A stretch of DNA of 14,306 bases, from positions 1-14,306 of the forward strand of contig JAEWJO010000448.1 in assembly GCA_023386455.1 (NCBI GenBank), read 5' to 3'. Below, piece after piece: positions 1 to 8,166 of the stretch (position 1 is its first letter; each line of letters starts with the position of its first letter). The DNA is from Pseudomonadota bacterium. Lineage in GTDB: Bacteria; Myxococcota_A; Polyangia; Haliangiales; Haliangiaceae. The notes under the pieces were generated by a model. It saw only the letters and a program-made list of their open reading frames with translations. It ran no database searches and was not told the origin of the DNA. The translations under genes and the position numbers were made by a program.

Positions 1-399
1 GAGCTGATCGGCGCGTCGTCGATCCCGTACTCGATCGTCCGCGCGACCCAGTTCTTCGAGTTCGTCAAGAGCATCGCCCAGGCCGCGACCGAGGGCGACA
101 TCGTGCGTCTGCCACCGGCCCTGATCCAGCCGATCGCGGCGGACGAGGTCGCCGAGGCAGTGACCAAGGTCGTCCTCGGTGCACCGCTGAACGGTGCGAT
201 CGAGATCGGTGGCCCCGAACCGATCCGGATGAACGAGCTCATCGAGCGCGCCCTCAGCGCGCGCAAGGACCCTCGCAAGGTCGTCGCGGATCCACACGCG
301 CACTACTTCGGAACCGAGCTGGGCGAACGGAGCCTCGTTCCGGGGAGCGATGCGCGCCTCGGCAAGATCCAGTTCCAGGACTGGCTCGCCCAGAGCTGA
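1..399 (+). CDS. NmrA-like SDR family oxidoreductase, C-terminal part
   Basis: The frame is open from the first base of the window to TGA at 397-399, giving 132 residues of the C-terminal part of a longer protein whose start lies outside. The segment reading IPYSIVRATQFFEF, followed by a QPIAADEVAEAV stretch and an EIGGPEPI stretch, is the usual order in atypical SDR (NmrA-like, NAD(P)-binding) oxidoreductases: the strand carrying the substrate-loop RATQF, then the helix after the 'ADEVA' contact, then the 'GGPE' strand. The end (HYFGTELGERSLVPG and a final DWL) also fits this group. The N-terminal Rossmann GxxGxxG motif is not in the window, so catalytic competence cannot be judged. These proteins are cytosolic and either reduce small substrates or act as NAD(P)(H) redox sensors; the substrate is unknown. 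It is separated by 256 bp from the hydrolase on the same strand. Confidence 0.85.
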   Translation, partial: ELIGASSIPYSIVRATQFFEFVKSIAQAATEGDIVRLPPALIQPIAADEVAEAVTKVVLGAPLNGAIEIGGPEPIRMNELIERALSARKDPRKVVADPHAHYFGTELGERSLVPGSDARLGKIQFQDWLAQS

Positions 400-579
400 G
401 CGCCCGCCGTCCACCCACGGCAACGTAGATGACGGGTGTCAGCTCGCCGAGGAGGCTGTCACGGAGCCAGCACTTTCCATCCGTTCGTGCATGGCGTGAT
501 CCAACGTCGGCGCGCGCCTCGCGCGGAAACCGATCAGCAACACGGTGAAGCCGTGGGTGGCTGGCCAGAACTTGGCCGT

Positions 580-620
580 GCTGCTCGGTGATTGGCCAAT
601 CCGGCACAACACCGAGCAGC
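580..620. promoter_or_regulatory. 11-bp perfect inverted repeat with nested palindrome upstream of the hydrolase
   Basis: GCTGCTCGGTG at 580-590 is the exact reverse complement of CACCGAGCAGC at 610-620. The 19-nt interval begins with a perfect 10-bp palindrome, ATTGGCCAAT, at 591-600. The structure ends 35 bp before the hydrolase ATG and 22 bp before its Shine-Dalgarno. It could be an operator for a dimeric repressor in the hydrolase promoter, or an mRNA stem-loop in its leader. There is no T tract after it, so an intrinsic terminator for the SDR gene is less likely. Only the symmetry is seen; the binding factor is unknown. Confidence 0.5.
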
Positions 621-655
621 GACCTCTGACCCATTTGATTCCAAGGAGAAACACG

Positions 656-1666
656 ATGAAGAGCTTGCGAAAAGAAGCCTGGACTGCGCCCTCCCCCATG
701 AACGTCGCGGACGATCCGCGCCTGTCGCCCGGGACAAAGAGGTTCCTCGCGGCCCTCAATAGCAGCGGTCTGCCACCGCTCGAGACCATGACGCCGGCGG
801 CCGCGCGCGAGGTGCTCGCCTCGGCACAGGCAGCGGTGAACGTCGATCTGTCCGGGATCGAGGAGACGCGACGGTCGATCACGGCCGGCGGATACGACTT
901 GATGCTCGACCTCGTGCGTCCCGCGGGCGCGCAGGGACGACTACCGGTGTTCGTATTCGTGCACGGCGGTGGCTGGGTCCTCGGCGATTACCCGACGCAC
1001 CGTCGACTCGTCCGCGACCTCGTCGTGCGCTCGGGCTGTGCGGCCGCGTTCGTGAACTACACGCGCACGCCGGAGGCCCACTACCCGCAGCCGGTGGAGG
1101 AGGTCTACGCGGCGACACAGTGGGTCGCAGCGAACGGCGAGGAGCTCGGCGTCGACGCGAACCGGCTCGGGATCGTCGGCAGCAGCGTCGGTGGCAACAT
1201 GAGCGCCGTCACGTGTCTGCTCGCCAAGGCGCGCGGAGGCCCGCAGATCAAGGCGCAGGCGCTGCTCTGGCCGATCGTCGATCACGACTTCGACACCGAG
1301 TCCTACCGGGAGTTCGGCGAACAACGCTTCCTCAGCACGTCGCTCATGAAGTGGATGTACGACCTCTACACGAAGGATCCGGACGAGCGCCGCCAGATCT
1401 ACGCCTCGCCGCTGCGCGCGACGATCGAAGAGCTTCGGGGTCTCCCGCCTGCGCTGGTCCAGGTCGCCGAGTCCGACATCCTGCGCGACGAAGGAGAGGC
1501 GTACGGCCGCAAGCTCGCCGACGCGGGCGTCGAGGTCGCGACCGTGCGCTACGACGGCATGATCCACGACTTCGGCATGCTGAACGGGCTCGCGCGAGAA
1601 GCCGGAACGCTGGCGATGCTCGAGCTCACCGGTGCGTGGCTGCGGCGGGCGCTCGGCACGCCGTGA
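656..1666 (+). CDS. Alpha/beta hydrolase, hormone-sensitive-lipase (HSL) type
   Basis: The protein is 336 aa, a normal length for bacterial HSL-family carboxylesterases (family IV), which hydrolyse short or medium acyl esters in the cytosol. The oxyanion-hole motif HGGGW is at residues 103-107. The nucleophile elbow GSSVGGN is at 175-181 with Ser177 as nucleophile. The acid is probably Asp274 (ESDILRDEG) and the general base His304 (MIHDF), so the triad is complete in the right order. The elbow reads GSSVGG where most members have GDSAGG. I chose ATG 656 because AAGGAG at 643-648 sits 7 nt before it. The frame is open back to a GTG at 545, but the extra 37 residues have no ribosome site and would cover the inverted repeat at 580-620. 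There is no signal peptide or membrane segment. The natural substrate cannot be deduced; the upstream SDR gene hints at small-molecule metabolism but is probably a separate transcript. Confidence 0.9.
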   Translation: MKSLRKEAWTAPSPMNVADDPRLSPGTKRFLAALNSSGLPPLETMTPAAAREVLASAQAAVNVDLSGIEETRRSITAGGYDLMLDLVRPAGAQGRLPVFVFVHGGGWVLGDYPTHRRLVRDLVVRSGCAAAFVNYTRTPEAHYPQPVEEVYAATQWVAANGEELGVDANRLGIVGSSVGGNMSAVTCLLAKARGGPQIKAQALLWPIVDHDFDTESYREFGEQRFLSTSLMKWMYDLYTKDPDERRQIYASPLRATIEELRGLPPALVQVAESDILRDEGEAYGRKLADAGVEVATVRYDGMIHDFGMLNGLAREAGTLAMLELTGAWLRRALGTP

Positions 1667-1808
1667 CCCCCGCTGCGCGACGCTGATCCGGGCATCGGCA
1701 AACCTGGCATCGAACTGGAATTGCGACGATGAAACGATGTCCAGGGTGATCGAGCTGGTACTCGGATGGGCGATGCACCTCGTCGGCAGTCTCGGGTAAG
1801 GTCGCGAG

Positions 1809-3281
1809 ATGGCACACGTGTTGCTGGTCGACGACGAGTCGGTCTTCATTCCAGAGCAGGTGCGCCAGGCGTTGCCCGAGCACACCATCAGCGTCGCGAC
1901 GAACGGGCTCGAAGGACTCGCCGCGATCCGTTCGGCGCGGCCTGACGTCGTCCTCCTCGATCTCGGGCTCCCGGACCGATCCGGGCTCGAGATCTACGAG
2001 GACATTCGTGCGATCGATGCGCGGCTCCCCGTCATCTTCGTGACCATGGCCAAGAGCGCCGACGCGGCGATCGAGGCGATGAAGCGTGGCGCGTTCAACT
2101 ACATCTACAAGCCGATCAACCTGGTGCAGCTCGAGTCGGTCGTTCGCGAGGCACTCGCAGCCGGTCATCAGATGCGCGCGCCGGTCTCGCTGCAGCAGAC
2201 GTCGCTCGATCCGATGGAGGACGGCGCGCTGTTCGGCAGCTGCCCCGCGATGCTCGAGGTGTACAAGGCAATCGGCCTCGTCGCGCAGAAGGACGTCACC
2301 GTGCTCGTCACCGGCGAGAGCGGTACCGGCAAGGAGCTGGTCGCGCGCGCACTCTATCAACATAGCGCGCGCTCGACCGCGCCATTCCTCGCACTGAACT
2401 GCGCGGCGATTCCCGAGAACCTGCTCGAGAGCGAGCTGTTCGGTCACGAACGTGGCGCGTTCACGGGGGCCGACCGCCGGCGGATCGGCAAGTTCGAGCA
2501 GTACAGCGGTGGGACGATCTTTCTCGACGAGGTCGGCGATATGCCGCTGCTCCTGCAGGCCAAGGTCCTGCGTCTCCTCCAGGAGCAGGTGTTCGAGCGT
2601 GTCGGCGGGAACGAATCGGTCCGGACGAACGTGCGCCTGATCGCCGCCACCCATCGCGACCTCAAGCAGCACGTCGCGAGCGGGAAGTTCCGGCTCGATC
2701 TGTTCTATCGCCTCGGCGTGTTCGCGATCCATCTGCCGCCGCTGCGCGAGCGCGGCGAGGATCTTCCGCTGCTCGCGCTGCAGTACACGCGTCGCTTCAG
2801 CCGCGAGCTCGGACGCGAGGTCCGCGAGATCGCGCCCGAATGCATGGAGCGACTGTGTGGCTATCACTGGCCCGGCAACATCCGCGAGCTCCAGAGCGTG
2901 CTGAAGCAGGCGGTTCTCCGCGCTCACGGCTACACGCTGTTATCGTCGTTTCTGCCCGAGCTCTCCCCCGCGGCGACGCGCGACACCAAGGTGCGGGTGC
3001 CAGACGTTGCGCCCGCAGCGCCCATGCCGGTCCCAGCAGCGCTCGATGTCGACGGCTTCGTGCACGAGCGGCTCGGTGAGGGCACCAGGGACCTCTATGC
3101 CGACACCCGCAACTTCGTCGATCGCTTCCTGTTCGCGCGCGTCCTCGAACACACCAGGGGCAACTTCACGGCAGCCGCGGAGGTGCTCGGCATCTCACGC
3201 CAGACCATGCGCGTGAAGCTGCGAGCGCTCGGCATCACGGTCGGGCATTTCGTCGAGCTCGACGACGACCCGCGGTCGTAG
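1809..3281 (+). CDS. NtrC-family sigma-54-dependent response regulator
   Basis: This 490-aa cytosolic transcription activator has the full three-domain plan. The receiver (about 1-118) has the acidic pair D8/D9, phospho-acceptor D51, switch T79 and K101. The AAA+ domain (about 141-375) has Walker A GESGTGKE (169-176), the sigma-54-contacting GAFTGA loop (216-221) and Walker B GGTIFLDE (234-241), with arginines near 294-301 and WPGNIRE (354-360). A Fis-type helix-turn-helix (about 440-476, GNFTAAAEVLGISRQTMRVK) follows a 35-residue linker. Phosphorylation of D51 should drive oligomerisation and ATP-dependent opening of sigma-54 promoters. The start ATG 1809 is supported by TAAGG at 1797-1801, spaced 7 nt. 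It lies 76 bp upstream of the hybrid kinase on the same strand, so the two are probably one operon and a cognate pair. Target promoters are not visible in this window. Confidence 0.96.
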   Translation: MAHVLLVDDESVFIPEQVRQALPEHTISVATNGLEGLAAIRSARPDVVLLDLGLPDRSGLEIYEDIRAIDARLPVIFVTMAKSADAAIEAMKRGAFNYIYKPINLVQLESVVREALAAGHQMRAPVSLQQTSLDPMEDGALFGSCPAMLEVYKAIGLVAQKDVTVLVTGESGTGKELVARALYQHSARSTAPFLALNCAAIPENLLESELFGHERGAFTGADRRRIGKFEQYSGGTIFLDEVGDMPLLLQAKVLRLLQEQVFERVGGNESVRTNVRLIAATHRDLKQHVASGKFRLDLFYRLGVFAIHLPPLRERGEDLPLLALQYTRRFSRELGREVREIAPECMERLCGYHWPGNIRELQSVLKQAVLRAHGYTLLSSFLPELSPAATRDTKVRVPDVAPAAPMPVPAALDVDGFVHERLGEGTRDLYADTRNFVDRFLFARVLEHTRGNFTAAAEVLGISRQTMRVKLRALGITVGHFVELDDDPRS

Positions 3282-3357
3282 GGGAACCTCTGATGTCCCG
3301 ACCGGGTACCCGGTGGCACGACGCTCGCTACGGCGAGCCATCGCCGAGGGTCAGTTC

Positions 3358-6300
3358 ATGAGCGAAACACAGCGTCTGCAACAGCGACTGCAACGCCTCG
3401 AGCGGCAGCTCGAGCTCGCGAGGAAGACCGCCGGTCTCACGCACCGGACCTACGTCTTCGACGGCACGTCCGCGGCGACCTGTCGCCTCGTGCCCGACGG
3501 CGCGCTTCCGGAGGACCACCACGACACGAGCGCGTGGCCGACCATCACAGAGGCCATGGAGCGGCGCGGGTTCGATCCTGCGTACTGGCCCGCGCTTCTC
3601 GATGCCGTGCAGGCGTGCGTGGACGGCAAAACCACGGAGTTCGAGGTCGAGTACTCGCTCGTTCTCCCCGATGGCTCCGTGCGCTGGGAGGTGGCGCGCG
3701 GCGGAGTCACCCATGACGCCAACGGAAAACCGTTCACTCTCGAGGGAGTCACGATCGACATCACGACGCGCAAGCTCGGCGAGGAGAAGACCCGCAAGCT
3801 GGTGGAGAGCATCGAGACCGCGCTGCAGGGATCGGGCACCGCGTTGTGGGAGATCGAGGTCGACGCAGACGCGGTCCCCCCGCGGCTGACGAACAAGCTC
3901 TGGATGGCGGGCAGCCTCGGTGACGTCGGCGGCGACCGCCAGCATGCGGTCGAGAGCATGCTGGCGCCGGAGGATCAGGCGCGCATGGACGCGGCGATCA
4001 GCGCCAACCTTCGCGGAGAGACCGACGAGTATCAATTCGAGTATCGGCTGAAGGACAGCGAGGGCGCTGCACCTCGCTGGCGCTACGGTCGTGGCCGCAC
4101 CATCCGCAGCCCCGAAGGCAAGCCGCTCCGCTTCGTCGGGACCAGCATCGACATCACCGAGCTGAAGCAAGCGCAGGAGGAGAAGCAGCGAGCGACCGCG
4201 ATGCTCGAGCTCGCGACGAAGCTGTCGAACGTCTACGTGTGGCGCTTCGATTTCGTCAACGGCGAGGTCGACAACGCGGGGGCGACGTTCATCAACGTCT
4301 GGGAGTCGCTCGGCTACGATGCGGCGACCGCGCCTTCGAACTTCGCGTCGAGCCTGGGTCTCGTCGTGCTCGAGGAGGATCAGCCCCCCGTGATGGCCGC
4401 GCTCGAGGCGGCCATCCGTGGCGAGACGCCGACCTACGAGGCCGAATACCGCGTCCGCCATGCCGACGGCTCGATTCACTGGAACCTCGCCCGCGGGATC
4501 GTCTCGCACGATGCGAACGGCGTCCCCGTCAGCTGGATCGGGACGAGCATCGATGTCACCGCCGTCAAGGCGGTGGCGCAGGAGGCGCGGCGCAACAAGG
4601 AGCGGCTGGAGCTCTCGATCCTTGGCTCGAGGACCTGCACGTGGGACTTCGAGCTCGACGACGGTACGCTGGCCGGCTCGCGTGCGAGCTACACGAACGT
4701 GTTCGAGCTCATCGGCTACACGACCGAGGACGAGGCGAAGCACTTCCCGGACGCCGTCTCTGCACTGATTCCCCCGAACAATCAGGCTGCGTGGCTCGCC
4801 GACGTTCAGAGTCACCTCGACGGCACGAGCCGCGAGTGGGAGAACGTGTTCCCCGTCCGGTTCAAGGATGGCTCGGAGCGCTGGCACCTCGGCCGTGGCG
4901 TCATCCAGCGCGACCCTGCCGGCCGCGCGCGTCGCCTCACCGGGATCAGCATCGACATCACCGACCGCATGCGCATGGAACAAGCGCTTCGCGACAGCGA
5001 GCAGCGGTTTCGCGCGATGTTCGAGAACGCGGCGGTCGGATTCGTCATCACCTCCCCCGATGCGGTGTTCCTCGACTGCAACGACATGCTGTGCAAGATC
5101 GTCGGCTACTCGCGCGACGAGCTGATCGGCAAGTTCGCCCCGTCCGTGCTCTGGCCGGAGGACGTCCCGGCCGCTCTCGAGCGCTTGCGCGCACTCGTCG
5201 CCGGCGAGGTCGCGCAGCAATCGTACGACAGACGCTTTCATCATCAGGACGGCACGACGGTCTCGGCCAACGTCACGTTCTCCGTGATGAGCCGTGACGA
5301 GTCCGGGCGCCCGAGTCGCATCTTCGGCATCTTCCAGGACATCACGGAGCGCAAGAAGCTCGAAGAGCGCCTCGAGCTCGGCATTCGCGGATCCGGAACC
5401 ACCGTCTTCGATCTCGAGCTCACGCAGGTGGGCAGCGGCATCAGCGTCGGTGGGACACCGCCGGGTACCCCGCGGTCCTCGCTCACGCTGATCGGCTGGG
5501 AGAACCTCGGCTACGAGTCGGCGCCACCGCTCACGGACTCGTACCGCATCGGCGAGCTGGTGCAGCATCCCGATGACCGGCAACGCGCTCGCGACGCCAC
5601 CGAGGCGTATCTGCGCGGCGAGTCCCCGAGGCTCGAGACCGAGTATCGCGTGATCCACCCGATCGACGGCTCGATCTCCTGGCGTCTCTGCCGCGGCCAG
5701 GCGGTGCGCGACCCGGCCGGCAAACCGGCGCGCCTCATCGGCAGCCTCGTCGATATCACCGAGATCAAGCGGATCGAAGAAGAGCTCCATGCCGCACGCC
5801 AGGCCGCCGAGCTCGCCAACCGTGCGAAGGACGAGTTCCTCGCGAACGTGAGCCACGAGATCCGGACGCCGATGAACGCGATCCTCGGCATGACCGAGCT
5901 CGCGCTCGACGCCGCCGAGACAGCGCATCAGCGACAGCTCCTCTCGACGGTGAAGGTCGCCGCGAGAAACCTCCTCCACGTCATCAACGACCTGCTCGAC
6001 TTCTCCAAGATCACCGCCGGCAAGCTCGCGCTCGATCACGCGGACTTCTCGCTGCGTGCCGTGCTCGGAGACACCCTGCGCGCGCTGGCCGTGCGCGCCC
6101 ATCGCAAGGGGCTCGAGCTCGTCTGCCACGTCCACCGAGACGTGCCGGACTTCTACTTCGGAGATGCCGGACGCGTCCGGCAGGTGCTGACGAACCTCGT
6201 CGGCAACGCGATCAAGTTCACCGCGCGCGGCGAGGTCGTCGTGCAGGTCACGATCGATCCGGACGCGCCGCACGACGATGCCGTGCCGCTGCAGTTCCGC

Positions 6301-7767
6301 GTGCGCGACACCGGCGTCGGCATCGCCCCCGAGAAGCACGCTTCGATCTTCCGCGCGTTCGAGCAGGAGGACGCGTCGACCACGCGCAAGTTCGGCGGCA
6401 CCGGACTCGGGCTCACCATCTCCGCGCAGCTCGCGACGCTCATGGGCGGTGCGATCACGGTGCAGAGCGAGCCGGGGCGCGGCAGCACGTTCACGTTCAC
6501 GGCACGCATCGCACCGTCGTCGAAGCCGGAGTGGACGGGCCTGGCGTCGCACGGGCCTCTCGAGGGCGTCGAGGTGCTCGTCGTCGATGACAACGACACC
6601 AATCGCGGAATCCTGATGGAATGGCTCGGCGACTGGCGCATGCGCCCCACCGCAGCAGCCGATCGGGCCTCGACCTTCGCCGCGCTCGAGCGCGCCCGAC
6701 ACTCCTCGACGCCATACGCCCTGCTGCTGCTCGATGGCCGCATGCCCGACGTCGACGGCATCACGCTCGCCGCGCAGATCCGCGACCGCTTCGGACCGTC
6801 GGCCCACCGCATCATCCTCATGGCGTCCGACCACAATCCTGCGCTCGCCGCACGCTCGCGCGACGCCGGCATTCACGCCTACGTCCTCAAGCCCGTACAG
6901 CAGTCGGAGCTGCTCGAGACGATCTGGGCCGTGATGACGTCGTCCGGTCACGTCGACAGCAACCTCGGCGTTGCCGCCCCCGAGCCAACCGCGCCCGCCC
7001 CGCCCGCCAGACGCACGCGCGCTCTCTACGTTCTCGTCGCCGAGGACAACGAGCTCAACGTCACCCTGCTGCGAGAGCTACTCGCCCAGCGCGGACACAC
7101 CGTCGAGATCGCGAGCAACGGTCGCACAGCGCTGGAGCTCGCTACCCGCAACGGTGCCGCATACGACGTGATGCTCCTCGATCTCCACATGCCCGAGCTC
7201 GACGGGTTCGAGGTGGTCCACGCGATCCGCGAGCACGAGCGCGAGACCGCGAAGCACCTACCGATCATTGCACTGACCGCACGTTCGTCGGCGCGAGATC
7301 GCGAGAAGGCGATCGCCGCCGGGATGGATGACTTCCTGTCGAAGCCGATCGAGGTCGAGGCGCTATGGAGCGCGATCGTTCGGGTCACGGCCGCCGCCTT
7401 GCCGTCGGAACGCCATCCATCGGGGCTGCTCGATGCACGCGCGATCGTGCGGATGTGCGGAGGCCGACCTGCCGTCCTCGATCGTCTGTGCGAGGTATTT
7501 CGCCGGAGCGTTCCCGACCAGATGACGCAGACCCGCATCGCGCTCGAGGAGCGAGACTGGCCACGCCTGCGCATCGCGGCGCACATGCTCGCCGGCACGC
7601 TGTCGGCGTTCTCGTCGATTGCCGGTGCACTCTCGTCCGCGCTCGAGGACGCGGCAATCTCCGAGGATGTCGAGCTCTGCACGACGCTCGTGGGGCGGCT
7701 CGAATCCATGTGCACCGCACTGGTCGAGGACACCCGAGGTCTCACTCTCGAAGCACTCGGTTTGTAG
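3358..7767 (+). CDS. Soluble hybrid histidine kinase: six PAS, HisKA, HATPase, two receivers, HPt
   Basis: The product is 1469 aa. After a short N-terminal coiled coil rich in Gln, Arg and Leu, six PAS domains can be traced by their recurring ends (G-x-S-x-DIT-x-x-K and variants), at about 30-140, 150-272, 283-405, 417-538, 547-664 and 672-805. HisKA follows with the H-box SHEIRTPM (H833), then HATPase_c with N-box (N946 to N950), G1 DTGVG (D984) and G2 GGTGLGL (1013-1019). Receiver 1 has D1077/D1078, D1126 and K1178; receiver 2 has ED at 1229/1230, D1275, T1307 and K1329. A C-terminal HPt helix has HMLAG with H1409; the usual Lys of HxLKG is Ala. No transmembrane segment or signal peptide is seen, so it senses cytosolic or diffusible cues. 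I chose ATG 3358 because GAGG at 3346-3349 precedes it by 8 nt; an in-frame GTG at 3313 would add 15 residues. The complete H-D-H relay suggests transfer to the NtrC-type regulator encoded just upstream. The ligand is unknown. Confidence 0.95.
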   Translation: MSETQRLQQRLQRLERQLELARKTAGLTHRTYVFDGTSAATCRLVPDGALPEDHHDTSAWPTITEAMERRGFDPAYWPALLDAVQACVDGKTTEFEVEYSLVLPDGSVRWEVARGGVTHDANGKPFTLEGVTIDITTRKLGEEKTRKLVESIETALQGSGTALWEIEVDADAVPPRLTNKLWMAGSLGDVGGDRQHAVESMLAPEDQARMDAAISANLRGETDEYQFEYRLKDSEGAAPRWRYGRGRTIRSPEGKPLRFVGTSIDITELKQAQEEKQRATAMLELATKLSNVYVWRFDFVNGEVDNAGATFINVWESLGYDAATAPSNFASSLGLVVLEEDQPPVMAALEAAIRGETPTYEAEYRVRHADGSIHWNLARGIVSHDANGVPVSWIGTSIDVTAVKAVAQEARRNKERLELSILGSRTCTWDFELDDGTLAGSRASYTNVFELIGYTTEDEAKHFPDAVSALIPPNNQAAWLADVQSHLDGTSREWENVFPVRFKDGSERWHLGRGVIQRDPAGRARRLTGISIDITDRMRMEQALRDSEQRFRAMFENAAVGFVITSPDAVFLDCNDMLCKIVGYSRDELIGKFAPSVLWPEDVPAALERLRALVAGEVAQQSYDRRFHHQDGTTVSANVTFSVMSRDESGRPSRIFGIFQDITERKKLEERLELGIRGSGTTVFDLELTQVGSGISVGGTPPGTPRSSLTLIGWENLGYESAPPLTDSYRIGELVQHPDDRQRARDATEAYLRGESPRLETEYRVIHPIDGSISWRLCRGQAVRDPAGKPARLIGSLVDITEIKRIEEELHAARQAAELANRAKDEFLANVSHEIRTPMNAILGMTELALDAAETAHQRQLLSTVKVAARNLLHVINDLLDFSKITAGKLALDHADFSLRAVLGDTLRALAVRAHRKGLELVCHVHRDVPDFYFGDAGRVRQVLTNLVGNAIKFTARGEVVVQVTIDPDAPHDDAVPLQFRVRDTGVGIAPEKHASIFRAFEQEDASTTRKFGGTGLGLTISAQLATLMGGAITVQSEPGRGSTFTFTARIAPSSKPEWTGLASHGPLEGVEVLVVDDNDTNRGILMEWLGDWRMRPTAAADRASTFAALERARHSSTPYALLLLDGRMPDVDGITLAAQIRDRFGPSAHRIILMASDHNPALAARSRDAGIHAYVLKPVQQSELLETIWAVMTSSGHVDSNLGVAAPEPTAPAPPARRTRALYVLVAEDNELNVTLLRELLAQRGHTVEIASNGRTALELATRNGAAYDVMLLDLHMPELDGFEVVHAIREHERETAKHLPIIALTARSSARDREKAIAAGMDDFLSKPIEVEALWSAIVRVTAAALPSERHPSGLLDARAIVRMCGGRPAVLDRLCEVFRRSVPDQMTQTRIALEERDWPRLRIAAHMLAGTLSAFSSIAGALSSALEDAAISEDVELCTTLVGRLESMCTALVEDTRGLTLEALGL

Positions 7768-7816
7768 GGACAGCGGGAGCCGACACGATTCGGACGACCT
7801 TCCGGTCGCTTGGTTC

Positions 7817-7893
7817 GTGCGCGAGGGGGACTCGCCCCCCACGGTGTTACCGTTAGCACCTCAAGACTGTTCGGACCGACGGCAATCCGGCGA
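7817..7893 (-). pseudogene. Degenerate tRNA-Leu (anticodon GAG), 3' half best preserved
   Basis: Read on the minus strand, 7867 to 7817 follows the 3' half of a class II leucine tRNA closely. It has an anticodon loop TTGAGGT with GAG at 7862-7860, then a long variable arm CGGT-AAC-ACCG (7852-7842). Next is a T-arm stem GGGGG/CCCCC with CGAGT in the loop (7840-7825), and finally CTCGCGCAC as in a 3' acceptor strand. It appears non-functional. The T loop has lost the TTC start (one base short), the anticodon stem CAGTC/GCTAA mispairs at three positions, and no 5' strand pairs with the acceptor. A weak D-arm resemblance (GCCGGATTGCC near 7892-7882) suggests the whole gene decayed, rather than only a 3' fragment being copied. 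It could also be an old attachment-site remnant, since integrative elements often use tRNA 3' ends. Recognition is by eye from typical bacterial tRNA-Leu sequences. Confidence 0.6.
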
Positions 7894-8048
7894 AGCAGGC
7901 TTCTTGGTTGTCTCGCTCCGGTCTCGACGGTGGCGCACCGGTACCAATCTACGTCTTCGTCGAGCCGCAGGGCCACGTCGGGTGTGCACGTGCCGGTCGA
8001 GCCCGTGACCGGGACATCGCGGCGATCGCGAAGCTGTTCTCGGAATAG
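7894..8048 (+). pseudogene. Orphan C-terminal coding fragment, possibly of a thioredoxin-fold-like protein
   Basis: The frame ending at TAG 8046-8048 reads as believable protein for about 50 residues: GAPVPIYVFVEPQGHVGCAR, then a charged stretch and a final DIAAIAKLFSE. There is no ATG; the only in-frame start is TTG at 7908, with no ribosome site. The preceding codons run into the tRNA remnant and a TAG at 7854-7856. The pattern 'P-x-Y-V-F-V-x-P-x-G-x-V' resembles the last strands of thioredoxin-like proteins, but this is weak. I interpret it as the tail of a gene destroyed by rearrangement. A fortuitous open stretch of about 60 codons is possible at this GC content. Confidence 0.3.
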
Positions 8049-8166
8049 AACAGCGCGTGCTTGGTGTGATCGACCTCATGGACCGAGACTGATACCGGGA
8101 CGCGAGCGGAAGGGATTCTGCTCCGCGCGCTGGTTCTCGAGGCATTTCGCCGAGCGATCGTGGGAT

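Noticed and set aside
545..655. Extended N-terminus of the hydrolase from GTG 545
   Set aside because: No ribosome site precedes it and the region is occupied by an inverted repeat, while ATG 656 has AAGGAG at ideal spacing.
1705..1724. TGGC...TTGC resembling a sigma-54 promoter before the response regulator gene
   Set aside because: The interval between TGGC and TTGC is 12 nt, whereas sigma-54 promoters need 7, so GG and GC are on the wrong helical spacing.
1626..2927. A 433-codon minus-strand frame opposite the response regulator
   Set aside because: The plus strand encodes an unmistakable NtrC-type protein with all motifs; the opposite frame has none.
3328..6951. A 1207-codon open frame on the minus strand opposite the hybrid kinase
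   Set aside because: Its product is Arg/Asp/Val/Leu-rich mirror translation without any recognisable motif. It is explained by the GC-rich codon bias of the well-supported kinase gene on the other strand.
7825..7860. Hairpins (GGGGG/CCCCC and GGTGTTA/TAGCACC) as an intrinsic terminator of the kinase operon
   Set aside because: There is no T tract, and both stems are better explained as the T arm and variable arm of the degenerate tRNA-Leu on the other strand.
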